In this document: positions 43,018 to 51,869 of the stretch, one piece after another
Position numbering within the stretch: the stretch's first letter is position 1
Layout: each line of letters begins with the position of its first letter
Assembly (NCBI GenBank): GCA_013347225.1
Contig: CP054595.1
Coordinates: forward strand, 2,848,415 to 2,912,414
DNA: 64,000 nucleotides
Reading direction: 5' to 3'
Origin: Candidatus Accumulibacter similis
GTDB taxonomy: Bacteria; Pseudomonadota; Gammaproteobacteria; Burkholderiales; Rhodocyclaceae
Position numbers and translations under genes: made by a program
The notes under the pieces: model-generated
Database searches by the model: none
What the model was told of the DNA's origin: nothing
The model's input: the letters and a program-made list of their open reading frames with translations, nothing else

Positions 43018-45125
43018 GGCGTCACCTGCTGGGTCCAGTAGCGGACGTCGGCGTGCTCTTCGGCGGTGGCGCGCAGGAGTTCGCTGCGCAGGATCGCCCG
43101 TCGCTCGGTGGGGGTGAATGGTTGTCGGTCACGGTTGGCGTTGATCTGCTGCAGTTCGGGTCGCGACAGGAAGCCCTGGCCGGCGCCGCAGCCGGCGAGG
43201 CGCTCGCGGATGGTGCCGAGGTCGGCGACCGCGGCCAAGCCGCTGGCGGCATCCAGCCAGTAGCGCAGGGTCGCCCGCTGCTCGCTGCCGGTACCGTGGC
43301 AGAGCCAGGCACGCAGCATCTGCTCGACCGCCCAGCCGTTCCATTGCACGCGCTGCCGGTTGCGGTCGAGGATGCCGAACTCGGCGCGGTTGATCACCGA
43401 GTCGGTGGCGGAAGCGGCGGGATCGCGCTGGCTCTCGGCGAGGGCGCGCAGCGCGACGCGAAACTGCTGATACTCGACGTTGCCGTAGAGATACTTCTGC
43501 AAGGCTTCCTGCACCGCCTGGATCAGGAACTCGTGCGTGATCTCGATGAACTGGCCGCCGAGGCGCGGCTCGATGCGCACCAGCGTACGGTTGACCAACT
43601 TGTCGAGCAGCGCCGTTCGCCGTGTCGCGTCGCGGAAGGGGACGTGTATCAGTTGCCGACGTTCGACGATGTTGCGCGTGCCGCTGCCGGTGATCAGCGG
43701 TTCGATCAGCTCGAGCGCTTCGCGCCTCTCGTCGTCGTCGGCCAGAGCGACAAGGAAATCCTGCAGGAAGTCGCGCAGGATCCCTTTCGCGCCGTGCAGG
43801 CGTTCGGCGTAGGTGGCGAGTGGCACCGTCGGCAGCTCGCCGGCAGCAGCCGGGGGATGCTGGCGGACGAGGTCGCGACCGGACTCGAGCCAGAGTTTCT
43901 CGCAGACCAGCGACAGGTGGGCGGGTTCGATGTAGCGCTCTTCCTTGAGGAGGTCGGCGAGGATCTGGTTGAAGCACTCCTCTTCGTAGGTGTAGCCATA
44001 GAGCACCGCCGGCTCCTCGATCGCCCGCCGCGCGCTCGCCTGGGTCAGCAGTTCGAGCTGGCAGACCGAGCGGTCGATCTCGGGAACGAACTCGCGGATG
44101 GGCCGCAACTGGGCGATGTATTCGCTGCGCATCGAGATCAGGTAGCGCACCGGCAGCACCGACCGGCGGCTGCCACGACGTCGCCCGCCTTCCGCCGGCG
44201 GCTCGCGACACAGGGTACGCAGTTCGTCGATGAACTCGACGCGCAGCCGCCAGTCGGGCATCTCGTGACTGCCCGGCGCGTGCAGCGATCCGGGATCGAC
44301 GAAGCGGGTGAACAACTCCTCGAACTGGTCGAAGAGGAGGACGAGGCAGAAACCGGGTCGCACCGAGCCATAGATGCGCAGCAGGTTCTCGATGAAGGGT
44401 CGCAGTTCGCGCACCGGCAGGTCGAGGTAGTCGAGCGTCGCCGTGTAGGCCGCACGACAGGCGCGGCCCTCCAGCGTCTGCAGCAGCTGCCGCACGCGCG
44501 TGTCGCCGCGGACCGGCTGCCAGGATTCGCTGCCGGTACCGCAGGCGGTGCCGATTGCCGCCAGATGGTCGGCGAAGCTTGCCAGGTCGAGACTGGAGCG
44601 CAGCAGGCGGCAGACGTAGGGCGTCACCTTGCCGCCGTCGAGCCCCGGGTAACGGGCAGCGAGTTCATCGAGCAGCACCGGCGAGATCAGGCAGCGCTTG
44701 CGCGGGTCGCGTGCCGGCAGGATGCCAGGGTCGTCGTAACGCGCCAGCAGCTCGTCGAGAGTGGGATCGTCGGCGGCGCTGAAGAGGCCGTCGAGCGCGC
44801 GGCGCAGGGCCAGTGCCTCGGCTTCCGGTGGCGGCACGACATACTGCAGGCAGGCGATTCGCGTCGCGCGGACGGGGTCGTTCTGCGGCAGGATGCGCAC
44901 CGGCGTCCAGCCGCGCTCCTCTAGTTGCGGGATCACCAGCGCGTTCAGCAGCGAGGTCTTGCCGGCGCCCGACTGGGCGTGCAGCAGGCTCATGTGGGCC
45001 GAGAGGACATGCGCGACGACTTCGTCGGCCGCTTCGCGGCGGCCGAAAAAGAATGCCGCGTCCTCGACCTGGTAGCTCTCCGGGCCCTTGTAGGGTTTGT
45101 ACTGGTCGAGCGTCGGCGTCGTCAC
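43014..45125 (-). CDS. nSTAND-type NTPase, second gene of the operon
   Basis: 703 aa. GTG 45125 has GGAGG 5 nt upstream and overlaps the TIR gene's stop (GTGA). The N-terminal KPYKGPESYQVEDAAFFFGR and Walker A AQSGAGKTS (50-58), with Walker B LVLLFDQFEELF (D266), are hallmarks of 'novel STAND' (nSTAND1) NTPases, which usually carry WD40 or TPR ends. Here the C-terminal 300 residues are helical (LVNRTLVRIEPRLGGQFIEITHEFLIQ, a winged-helix-like STAND region, then an unassigned tail) without WD40 repeats. The stop overlaps the HEAT-membrane gene. Expected role: ATP-driven sensing and oligomerisation that switches on the TIR-SIR2 and membrane partners. The trigger is unknown. Confidence 0.9.
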   Translation of the reverse strand: MTTPTLDQYKPYKGPESYQVEDAAFFFGRREAADEVVAHVLSAHMSLLHAQSGAGKTSLLNALVIPQLEERGWTPVRILPQNDPVRATRIACLQYVVPPPEAEALALRRALDGLFSAADDPTLDELLARYDDPGILPARDPRKRCLISPVLLDELAARYPGLDGGKVTPYVCRLLRSSLDLASFADHLAAIGTACGTGSESWQPVRGDTRVRQLLQTLEGRACRAAYTATLDYLDLPVRELRPFIENLLRIYGSVRPGFCLVLLFDQFEELFTRFVDPGSLHAPGSHEMPDWRLRVEFIDELRTLCREPPAEGGRRRGSRRSVLPVRYLISMRSEYIAQLRPIREFVPEIDRSVCQLELLTQASARRAIEEPAVLYGYTYEEECFNQILADLLKEERYIEPAHLSLVCEKLWLESGRDLVRQHPPAAAGELPTVPLATYAERLHGAKGILRDFLQDFLVALADDDERREALELIEPLITGSGTRNIVERRQLIHVPFRDATRRTALLDKLVNRTLVRIEPRLGGQFIEITHEFLIQAVQEALQKYLYGNVEYQQFRVALRALAESQRDPAASATDSVINRAEFGILDRNRQRVQWNGWAVEQMLRAWLCHGTGSEQRATLRYWLDAASGLAAVADLGTIRERLAGCGAGQGFLSRPELQQINANRDRQPFTPTERRAILRSELLRATAEEHADVRYWTQQVTP

Positions 45126-46669
45126 CGTGAACCTCCGCGGAGTTGCCTGAGGAACAGCTCGCTGCGCATGTCGAGCATCTCGACTCCGTAGCGGGTCGTC
45201 GCCCAGTTGGCGAGACGGCTCCAGGCACGCAGCCCCATCTGGTGGCTGCAGTCGCGCTGGTCGCCGAGATCGCGTGGGTGCACGGCAAAGCGCCGGATCT
45301 GCCCGCGGCGGACGTCGAGGCACTCGCGCAGCAGATAGTAGCTGAGGCGAAAATCCGGGTCGAGGATGCGGCTGCCAAGGCAGACGATCGGCGTGTTGGA
45401 GAGGATCTGCGCGATCTGTTCCGGCACCGCCTTGTGCGACGGCGAGCGCGACACGGCTTCGTAGTACTGCTCGGTCGACAGCGTGAAGCTGTCGCGCACG
45501 TCGAGCGAACCGTGCAGCTTGTAGAGGATCGGTTCGCGCAACTCGCTGAAGATGGTTGCCAGTTGCGTGGCATCGGGCGAGCCGGCGGCCTGGCCGAGGT
45601 TGAGGCTGCGCGCGTCGCACTCTTCGATGACGCGGTCCATGTCGTCACCGCTGTCGAGCGGGAACGAGTGGTGGTAGCCGCTGCGCTCGGTGACGCGGAT
45701 GAAGCCGCTGTCGCCCAGCTCGACCTGGTCGTAGAGGTTGATGTCGAGCCGCTTGCCGGAGGCCGACTGGACGAAACGCGTGAAACCCACGCCGGCGCGC
45801 AGGAAGGCCTGTTCGATCGTCGTATCGAGTACCGAGGTGATGACGAGGTGGCGGTAGCGCCGGCGGCCGCGGCCGGCGGGGCGGGCGCAGAGGTCCCTGA
45901 GCAGCAGCGCGAGTTCGCCATAGGCTTCGGGAATCTGCAGGTGACCCTGGCGCAGGATGCTCGCGACATCGGCCTGCAGCCGGTTGTCGTCGCTCTTGAC
46001 GGCGTAGTAGTTGGCTGCGAGATCGAGCGAGGGGAGCAACGCTGGTGGATCCGCTCCGATCAGCTCGAGCGATCGCAACAGCTTTTCGGTGATGTCGCAG
46101 GGGGTGAGCGCCGACATCAGTCCACGACCGACGAAGAACGAGATGGCATCGTTCTCGAGGTGTCCCTGCAGATAGCCGATCGCCTCGTGGTTCGGGTCCA
46201 TCGGCTGGGGAGCCGCAGCGGCCGGACGCGCCGCCGGTGCCGCGCGGGCGAAGCGTGGATGCACGCCGGTGATGCCGGCGACCAGGCGCTCGAAGTTCGG
46301 CTGGTCGTCGAGCGAGCGCAGGAGGCAGAAGTCGAGGTTCTTGAGGAACAGCGGGATGCGCTCGTCCTTGACGTCGACGCCGGGCAACGCAACGGGGACG
46401 ACGCGCATCCTGCGTTCGGCATTGCGGTTCAGCGCCGCCCGCACCTCCGGCGCCTGCCAGTTGCCGAGCCCCTTGCGGCCGATGAAGACGACGCTGGTGT
46501 TGAGCTGGCGCAGCGCCTCCTCGAGCTTCTCCTGCCACGGGTCGCCGGGAACGAGTTCCCAGCGGTCGAACCACACCTGCAGGTTGGCCTCGTCGCGCAG
46601 GCGCTCGGCGATCCGCGTCACCTCGTCCTCGTCCTCCCTGCTGTAGCTCAGGAAAGCGTCGTAGCTCAT
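45122..46669 (-). CDS. TIR domain + SIR2-like domain protein, first gene of the operon
   Basis: 515 aa from ATG 46669 (AGGAG 10 nt upstream). Residues 1-135 are a TIR domain: YDAFLSYSREDEDEV, VWFDRWELVPGDPW, VVFIGRKGLGNWQ. After a Pro/Ala linker (about 145-160), residues 165-480 follow the order of SIR2_2-type NADase domains: ISFFVGRGLMS, DLAANYYAV, LVITSVLDTTIEQAF, LYKLHGSLD (H386), VCLGSRILDPDF. Key changes: the glycine loop reads VGRG rather than GAG, and the Asn of the usual TTNYD motif is Val 280 while the His remains. In the TIR, the WQEKLEEAL helix has several Glu near the catalytic position, so activity cannot be judged. Both domain types degrade NAD+ in other bacterial immune systems (for example Thoeris and DSR); here the SIR2 part may be a pseudoenzyme. 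Confidence 0.88.
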   Translation of the reverse strand: MSYDAFLSYSREDEDEVTRIAERLRDEANLQVWFDRWELVPGDPWQEKLEEALRQLNTSVVFIGRKGLGNWQAPEVRAALNRNAERRMRVVPVALPGVDVKDERIPLFLKNLDFCLLRSLDDQPNFERLVAGITGVHPRFARAAPAARPAAAAPQPMDPNHEAIGYLQGHLENDAISFFVGRGLMSALTPCDITEKLLRSLELIGADPPALLPSLDLAANYYAVKSDDNRLQADVASILRQGHLQIPEAYGELALLLRDLCARPAGRGRRRYRHLVITSVLDTTIEQAFLRAGVGFTRFVQSASGKRLDINLYDQVELGDSGFIRVTERSGYHHSFPLDSGDDMDRVIEECDARSLNLGQAAGSPDATQLATIFSELREPILYKLHGSLDVRDSFTLSTEQYYEAVSRSPSHKAVPEQIAQILSNTPIVCLGSRILDPDFRLSYYLLRECLDVRRGQIRRFAVHPRDLGDQRDCSHQMGLRAWSRLANWATTRYGVEMLDMRSELFLRQLRGGSR

Positions 46670-46789
46670 CGTTGATCCGCTCCTGACAAGGGGTCGCCGG
46701 CAGGCGATGTCGGACTCCTGCTCCACGTTGCCCGGACCGCTGCGACGGGCGCGCTCGCGGGTGCTGGCGCTTCCTTTCGCTCCATTATT

Positions 46790-46800
46790 TAACAGTGTTA
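46790..46800. promoter_or_regulatory. Palindrome TAACAGTGTTA in AT-rich promoter region
   Basis: An 11-bp palindrome in an AT-rich patch (tccattatttaacagtg, about 46780-46810), 120 bp upstream of the TIR-SIR2 gene. The patch is the likely promoter/operator of that operon. No TetR- or XRE-type regulator is adjacent. Confidence 0.35.
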
Positions 46801-46899
46801 TGGGCAATGCAAGCCGGGGGCGCGGGTGCAGCCGGGCGGCAGCGCCTGCCTGCACCCGCGGCCACTGTCGATTGGCCAAGGCGGTCCGCGCAGCCGCGC

Positions 46900-48084
46900 T
46901 CAGAGCCGCGCGACGAGGATCTGCCGCAGTTCGCCGTCGCTGAGGACGAGCGGATTGGTCTTCATGCTGCCACCCCGGCTGGCGGCGATGATGCGTGGCA
47001 GATCGTCCTCGCCGATGCCGTAGGCGGCAAGGCGCGGCAGCTCGAGTTCGACTTCCCAGCGCCGCAGCGTGTCGACGAGGAAGCGGCGGGCGTCAGGGCC
47101 GTTGAGGCCCTTCTGCATGGCAAAGCGGCGGCCGATCTCGGCGTATTTCGGCAGCGCCGGGCTGTTCGGCTCGCGCGCTTCGAGCGCGGCGATGTTGCAG
47201 GCCGTCGCGCTCGCCACCAGCGTGCCGCAGACGACGCCGTGCGGGATCGGGAAGAAGGCGCCGAGCGGCGAGGCGAGGCCATGCACGGCGCCGAGCCCGG
47301 TCTGCGCGAGGCAGATCCCCGAGCACAGCGAGGCATAGGCCATCTGCGCGCGGGCGCTCGCCGACTGCTCGCGATGGAGCGCGAGCAGCGAATCGCGTGC
47401 GGCCATGATCCCGGAACGGGCGAGGGCGTCGGTCAGCGGGTTGGCGCGCGTCGCGACGAAGGCCTCGAGGAGCTGGGTGAAGGCATCGAGGCCATCGGCG
47501 GCGATCAGCGGCGGCGGGCAGGTGGCCAGCAGGTCGGGATCGACGATCGCCCATTCCGCCACCAGCCGCTCGTCGCGGAACGACTTCTTGAAGCCGCCGG
47601 GCGCCGTCAGGACGGCGTTGCGCGTTGCCTCCGAGCCGGTGCCGGCGGTCGTCGGGACGGCGATGAATGGCGTTGCCGGTCCGCAATAGGGCAGTTCGGG
47701 CCCGACGCCTTCGAGGTGGTCGAGGACCGAATTGCCCGGCCGCAGCAGCCCTGCGATCGCCTTCGCCGCGTCGAGGGCACTGCCGCCGCCGATGCCGACG
47801 ACGCAATCCCAGGCGGTGTCGCGCAGTGCGGCGACGCTGCCGTCGACGAATTCCGGCGACGGCTCGCCCGACACCCGCAACTGCTCCCAGTACAGGCCGC
47901 GTTGGCGGAACTGCGCGAAGACACGGCTGGCGGCAGCCGATGCAACGAACGAACGCTGGCCGCTGACCAGCAGCACACGCTGCCCATAGCCGGCGGCAAT
48001 CGCGGGCAGCCGGTCCACGGCGCCGCTGCCGAACTCGATGCGCGGCAGGCGGGAGATCGAGAAGGGCAGGAAGGAGTCGCTCAC
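46900..48084 (-). CDS. Iron-containing alcohol dehydrogenase
   Basis: 394 aa, the family's usual length. NAD(P)-binding motifs VVGIGGGSALDAAKAIA and PTTAGTGSEAT are present, followed by VDPDLL...ADGLDAFTQLLE, AVHGLASPLGAFFPIPHG and a late FP.PHG motif with the metal-binding Asp and His residues of Fe-ADHs. Substrate is not predictable (alcohols, lactaldehyde or maleylacetate-like). Starts with GTG 48084, overlapping the stop of the ABM gene by 4 bp (GTGA), so the two are coupled and probably act in one oxidation pathway. The two genes lie downstream of and run in the same direction as gcvR-like gene; spacing of about 120 bp suggests a separate promoter. Confidence 0.9.
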   Translation of the reverse strand: MSDSFLPFSISRLPRIEFGSGAVDRLPAIAAGYGQRVLLVSGQRSFVASAAASRVFAQFRQRGLYWEQLRVSGEPSPEFVDGSVAALRDTAWDCVVGIGGGSALDAAKAIAGLLRPGNSVLDHLEGVGPELPYCGPATPFIAVPTTAGTGSEATRNAVLTAPGGFKKSFRDERLVAEWAIVDPDLLATCPPPLIAADGLDAFTQLLEAFVATRANPLTDALARSGIMAARDSLLALHREQSASARAQMAYASLCSGICLAQTGLGAVHGLASPLGAFFPIPHGVVCGTLVASATACNIAALEAREPNSPALPKYAEIGRRFAMQKGLNGPDARRFLVDTLRRWEVELELPRLAAYGIGEDDLPRIIAASRGGSMKTNPLVLSDGELRQILVARL

Positions 48085-48374
48085 GCGGGAAACAGTCCTT
48101 GCATCGGCTCACCGCGACGCGGCTCGGCCATCATCGCGGCGACGGCGTCCCGCCAGGCGAGGTAGTGCGCCGTCTGCTTGTGCGCGGCGGCGTCGGCGGC
48201 CGAGGCGTAGGCTTCGTAGAGGATGAAGCGCGTCGCGTCTTCGGGCGCCTGCAGGACGTCGAAACGCCGGTTGCCCGGCTCGGCGACCGAGGCTTCGTGA
48301 TTCGCCCGCGTGGCGGCGATGAAGGCGTCGACCGACTCCGGCCTGACGCGGACATGGACGAGGGTGACCTGCAT
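48081..48374 (-). CDS. Antibiotic biosynthesis monooxygenase (ABM) domain protein
   Basis: 97 aa, one complete ABM fold as in YgiN/LsrG: TLVHVRVRPESVDAFIAATRANHEASVAEPG, RFDVLQAPEDATRFILYEAYASAADAAAHKQT and YLAWRD. Such small dimeric proteins oxidise quinols or isomerise sugar-derived compounds without cofactor. ATG 48374 has GGAGG 6 nt upstream. It is translationally coupled to the iron-type dehydrogenase, a pairing seen in several bacteria. The exact substrate is unknown. Confidence 0.88.
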   Translation of the reverse strand: MQVTLVHVRVRPESVDAFIAATRANHEASVAEPGNRRFDVLQAPEDATRFILYEAYASAADAAAHKQTAHYLAWRDAVAAMMAEPRRGEPMQGLFPA

Positions 48375-48494
48375 GCTGACCTCCGTGGATTGAAACGGGT
48401 GCTTCTGTCGATGGGCGGGATTGTAGCGGCGCCGGGCCCCGCCGCGGTGGCGCAGCGCGGCCGGCGGCCACGGCTGTCGGGAACGCGCGTGCCC

Positions 48495-49019
48495 TCAGGC
48501 CCGGATCGCCTCGTCGAGCGTGATGTCGACCATCAGGTCGTTCGACAGATGCTCGAGATCGCCGGTCAGTTGCCGGACGTCGAGCGTCGGCGCAGCGGTC
48601 AGTTCGGCAGTCGCGTGAAAGAGGATGCCGGCCGACATCGGCGCGCTGGCGGTGTAGGTGCTGAGATCCTCGACGTTGATCGCGTGCCGCGCGAGCACCT
48701 GCGACACTTCACGGACGATGCCGATGCGGTCGTGACCGACCAGCGACAGCTTGAGCCGCCGGGTGGCAGCGGGCGCTGCCGGTGGCCGCGAAACCTCGGC
48801 GCTGACGCGCAAACCGGGCAGCGCGGCGAGGGCGGCTTCGAGCGCTGTCAGGTGCTCCTCGGCGACGCTGACGCAGACGATGCCGGCGAACTTGCCGGAC
48901 AGGTTCGACATCGATGATTCCAGCCAGTTGCCGTGGTGCCGGCTGATGGCGGTGGCAAGCTGCTCGACGAGACCAGGGCGATCATCGCCGATGACGGTAA
49001 GGACCAGGGAGACGTTCAT
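48495..49019 (-). CDS. GcvR-like ACT-domain regulator
   Basis: 174 aa with two ACT domains. The first is VLTVIGDDRPGLVEQLATAISRHHGNWLESSMSNLSGKFAGIV; the second LSLVGHDRIGIVREVSQVLARHAINVEDLSTYT. This layout matches GcvR, the accessory regulator of the glycine cleavage genes, and related ACT repeat proteins. No DNA-binding domain is present, so it would act through a partner such as GcvA, which is not in the window. ATG 49019; GGAG 9-12 nt upstream. The gene is alone, reading away from phaC. Confidence 0.85.
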   Translation of the reverse strand: MNVSLVLTVIGDDRPGLVEQLATAISRHHGNWLESSMSNLSGKFAGIVCVSVAEEHLTALEAALAALPGLRVSAEVSRPPAAPAATRRLKLSLVGHDRIGIVREVSQVLARHAINVEDLSTYTASAPMSAGILFHATAELTAAPTLDVRQLTGDLEHLSNDLMVDITLDEAIRA

Positions 49020-49273
49020 GAGGTGGGGCTCCGGGCACGGTGAGTCCGCATTCTAACGCGCCGCCGGGAGCGGGCGGCAGGGGCGAAGTGGCGTCGTCGC
49101 AGCCTTGCCCACCAGCGTCATCGCCACCCGTCGAGGCAGGCTTCTTCCCCGCGCCATTCAGCCAGCCGGGGAATCGACTGGTTCCGGCGTCCAGAGGGGG
49201 GGCTGCCGGCACTGCCTGCAAAGGCACCCGCGGTCGGCCGACAAGGACCGCTGCACGCTGCAGCGGGCCGCTG

Positions 49274-49303
49274 GCACCGTCTCGCGCCAGGGCGAGACGG
49301 TGC
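49274..49303. terminator. Perfect 12-bp hairpin behind phaC
   Basis: gcaccgtctcgc (49274-49285) pairs perfectly with gcgagacggtgc (49292-49303) over a 6-nt loop, just 18 bp beyond the stop of phaC. There is no T run. The rest of 49020-49320 holds no gene. Confidence 0.55.
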
Positions 49304-49320
49304 GCTGCAGGGCTTGCCTG

Positions 49321-51315
49321 CTACTGCTGCAGGACGTAGGTTCCGGGCGCGTCGCAGAGTGGCTCGTAGCCTTTCTCCGGGGCACCCATTGCCGGTGCCG
49401 GTTCGCTCCCGGTCGAGTGGTCGACGAGCCACTGCTGCCATGCCGGCCACCACGACCCCTGATAGCTCGGCGTCTTCTCCTTCCAGGTCGTTGCGTCGAG
49501 GAAGCGTTCGCCTTCACGGCAGACGCTGAGCTGGTAGGAGCGGCGCGGGCGTCCGGGTTCGTTGACGATGCCGACGTTGTGGCCACCGCTGGTGAGGACG
49601 AAGGTCAGTTCGGTGGCGTCGCTTTGCAGGTGCATCTTATAGACCGAGTGCCAGGGTGCGACATGATCGGCAACTGCGGCGACGGCAAACATCGGCACGT
49701 GGATGCTGCTGATCGAGATGGCGCGGCCGCCGACCATGTACTTGCCCTCGAACAGTTCGTTGTCCACGTACAGGCGACGCAGGACCTCCGAATGCTGGCG
49801 ATACGGCATGCGCGTGCCGTCGGCGTTCCACGCCATGAGATCGAACATCGGCTCGCGGTGCCCGAGGTAATACTCGCGCACCATCTTCGACCAGATCAGG
49901 TCGGCCGACTTGAGGAGCTGGAAGCCGCCGGAGACCTGCTTGTGACCGAGATAGCCCTTCTCCCACATCATGTCCTCGAGCAGGGTGACCTCACTGGCGT
50001 CCATGAAGACGTTGATCTCGCCGACATCGGTGAAGTCGGTCATGGTGGTGAACAGCGTGATGCTGGCCAGGCGGTCGTCGCCCTCGCGCGCCATCGCGGC
50101 AGCGGCGATGGTGAGGAGGATGCCACCGAGGCAATAGCCGACGGTGTGAATCTTCCGTCCGGGAAGGATCTCCGAGATGGCGTCGATGGCGGCCATCGTA
50201 CCCAGCTTGCGGTAGTCCTCCATGCCGAGGTTGCGGTGCTCGGCGCGCGGGTTCATCCACGAGATCATGAACACCGTGTGGCCGCGGTCGACCAGGTACT
50301 TGACCAGTGAGTTGTGCGGCGACAGGTCGAGGATGTAGTACTTCATCATCCACGCCGACTGCATCAGGACCGGTTCGCGCTGCACGGTGTCGGTGGTCGG
50401 CGAATACTGGATCAGTTCCATCAGCAGGTTGCGGTAGACGACCTTGCCGGGAGTGACGGCGAGGTTCTCGCCGACGTGGAAGTCCTCGATGCCGGCCGGC
50501 TTCTCGTCACGCAGCGAGCGGCGCATGTCTTCCCGATAGAACTCGGCGCCGCGCGCGAGATTGGCACCGCGCTCCTGGATGGTTGCCTCGGCGATCTCCG
50601 GATTGAGGAACGGGATGTTGCAGGGGGCCGTCATGTCGAGAATCTGCTTGGCGGTGAACCAGACCGCTGCCTCGGCATGCTTGGAGACGCCGCGGATGCC
50701 GGTGGTGGCGTTGTGCCACCATTGCTGGTTGAGCAGGAAGCCCTGCGAGACGACGTTGTAGGGATAGCGCTCCCAGCCCGGATGATCGAAGCGGTGGTCA
50801 CCAGGGAGGGGCTTGATGCACCGTTCGGCATTGCCGGTGACCGCCGACGACAGGGCATAGGCACCGAGGCGCATCGCCTTGCGCAACGCCTTGGCGCCGA
50901 GCTGGAACTGCTTGCCGGGCGACGATGCGAGGTGCACCGTCCAGTCCAGATAGGCCATTGCCAGCGACGCCGGCGAGATGCCGCCGCTCATCTGGCCGAG
51001 GGCGATGTTCGTCATGCGATCGATGTTCTCGAGCGCGTCGGAGTCGAGCAGGTGGCGGTCCCCCAGTCGCCGGGAGAGCTCGCCCGCGGCCGGCCGCGGC
51101 GCGGCGGCAGTCGGCGCGGGTGGCGTGCCCGGGGCAGGCGCCACGGGTGCTGCCGCCAGTATCGGAGTGGTGGTCGCGTTCGCCGGCGGGGCAGCGGGCT
51201 TCTTGCGGCTGGCCGCAGTCGAGCGGCTGCGCCGCTTCGCCGGCGCGGCGCCTGATGTGCCGGGCTCTGCCTCTGCGGCGTTGCCGGACGGAAGTTGTTC
51301 AACAGTCTGGACCAT
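49321..51315 (-). CDS. phaC: Class I poly(3-hydroxyalkanoate) synthase
   Basis: 664 aa; polymerises (R)-3-hydroxyacyl-CoA into PHA granules. The lipase-like box is GYCLGG with C395 as nucleophile; the Asp lies in VADHVAPW and the His in GGHNVG. Other family blocks are present (QGFLLNQQWW, FMISWMNPRAEHRNLGMEDY, GSWWPAWQQWL). The first 90 residues are a low-complexity Ala/Pro/Lys extension, longer than in Cupriavidus PhaC. ATG 51315 has GGAGAG 8 nt upstream. It is transcribed away from a second PHA cluster with a class III synthase, so this locus has two synthase types. A hairpin follows the gene. Confidence 0.95.
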   Translation of the reverse strand: MVQTVEQLPSGNAAEAEPGTSGAAPAKRRSRSTAASRKKPAAPPANATTTPILAAAPVAPAPGTPPAPTAAAPRPAAGELSRRLGDRHLLDSDALENIDRMTNIALGQMSGGISPASLAMAYLDWTVHLASSPGKQFQLGAKALRKAMRLGAYALSSAVTGNAERCIKPLPGDHRFDHPGWERYPYNVVSQGFLLNQQWWHNATTGIRGVSKHAEAAVWFTAKQILDMTAPCNIPFLNPEIAEATIQERGANLARGAEFYREDMRRSLRDEKPAGIEDFHVGENLAVTPGKVVYRNLLMELIQYSPTTDTVQREPVLMQSAWMMKYYILDLSPHNSLVKYLVDRGHTVFMISWMNPRAEHRNLGMEDYRKLGTMAAIDAISEILPGRKIHTVGYCLGGILLTIAAAAMAREGDDRLASITLFTTMTDFTDVGEINVFMDASEVTLLEDMMWEKGYLGHKQVSGGFQLLKSADLIWSKMVREYYLGHREPMFDLMAWNADGTRMPYRQHSEVLRRLYVDNELFEGKYMVGGRAISISSIHVPMFAVAAVADHVAPWHSVYKMHLQSDATELTFVLTSGGHNVGIVNEPGRPRRSYQLSVCREGERFLDATTWKEKTPSYQGSWWPAWQQWLVDHSTGSEPAPAMGAPEKGYEPLCDAPGTYVLQQ

Positions 51316-51869
51316 GGGGACTCTCCGTTGTGCGCTGTAACAAACGTCGATCGTGCGCCGGTGCGCGCGTGACAGGCTATCCTAAGCCATCGATGGCGAG
51401 CCGTGCTGATCCAGGTCAACTGCTGCTGCCGCAGTCGCTTCCCTTCGCCGCCGGACGTCTGGTGGCGGGTTGCCGGCACGTTGTCGGGGCGGCTGGCCGG
51501 TCGGCGATCGACTGCTCTGCCCGGCAACCGTGTTGCAGTGCGCCCGAGGCTTGACTCGACGGTACTCAACGTTCGACAATGCCGAAATTGCTCCAATTGG
51601 CAGCAGCAACGTCCGCCAGGGGTAGGGCCGATGGCAGGTCCGGGGCGCGCGACGTCGGGCTCGCTGTTGCGGGGCAGCATGTCCACGCGGCTTTCCGTCG
51701 CCACGACGCCGCACCCCGCGAAGGATGGCGGGGCAGGCAAATCAGGCAAGCAGACGAGGCACGCAATTTCCTGTGACGACAGGCAGCTTCCAGGCTCCTC
51801 GGAGTCGTTGTCGGCACAGGCCAGGAGCGCGGCATCGCGTGATGTCGCGATATTTTTTTGGGGGTTAAC
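51316..51869. promoter_or_regulatory. Divergent PHA regulatory region with possible plus-strand promoter
   Basis: 554 bp with no gene between phaC (minus) and the dehydrogenase operon (plus). TTGACT (51551-51556) and GACAAT (51575-51580) with 18-bp spacing are a weak plus-strand promoter. If used, it gives a leader of about 285 nt ending in the hairpin and T-run described separately. The promoter for phaC was not identified. Confidence 0.35.
51834..51859 (+). terminator. Small hairpin plus seven-T run, attenuator-like, just before the SDR start
   Basis: atcgcg (51834-51839) and cgcgat (51846-51851) form a 6-bp stem with a 6-nt loop, and T7 follows at 51853-51859. Then come GGGGG (51860-51864) and ATG 51870. 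The shape is that of an intrinsic terminator at the very end of the leader; premature termination would limit operon expression. Stem is short, so this is tentative. Confidence 0.4.
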
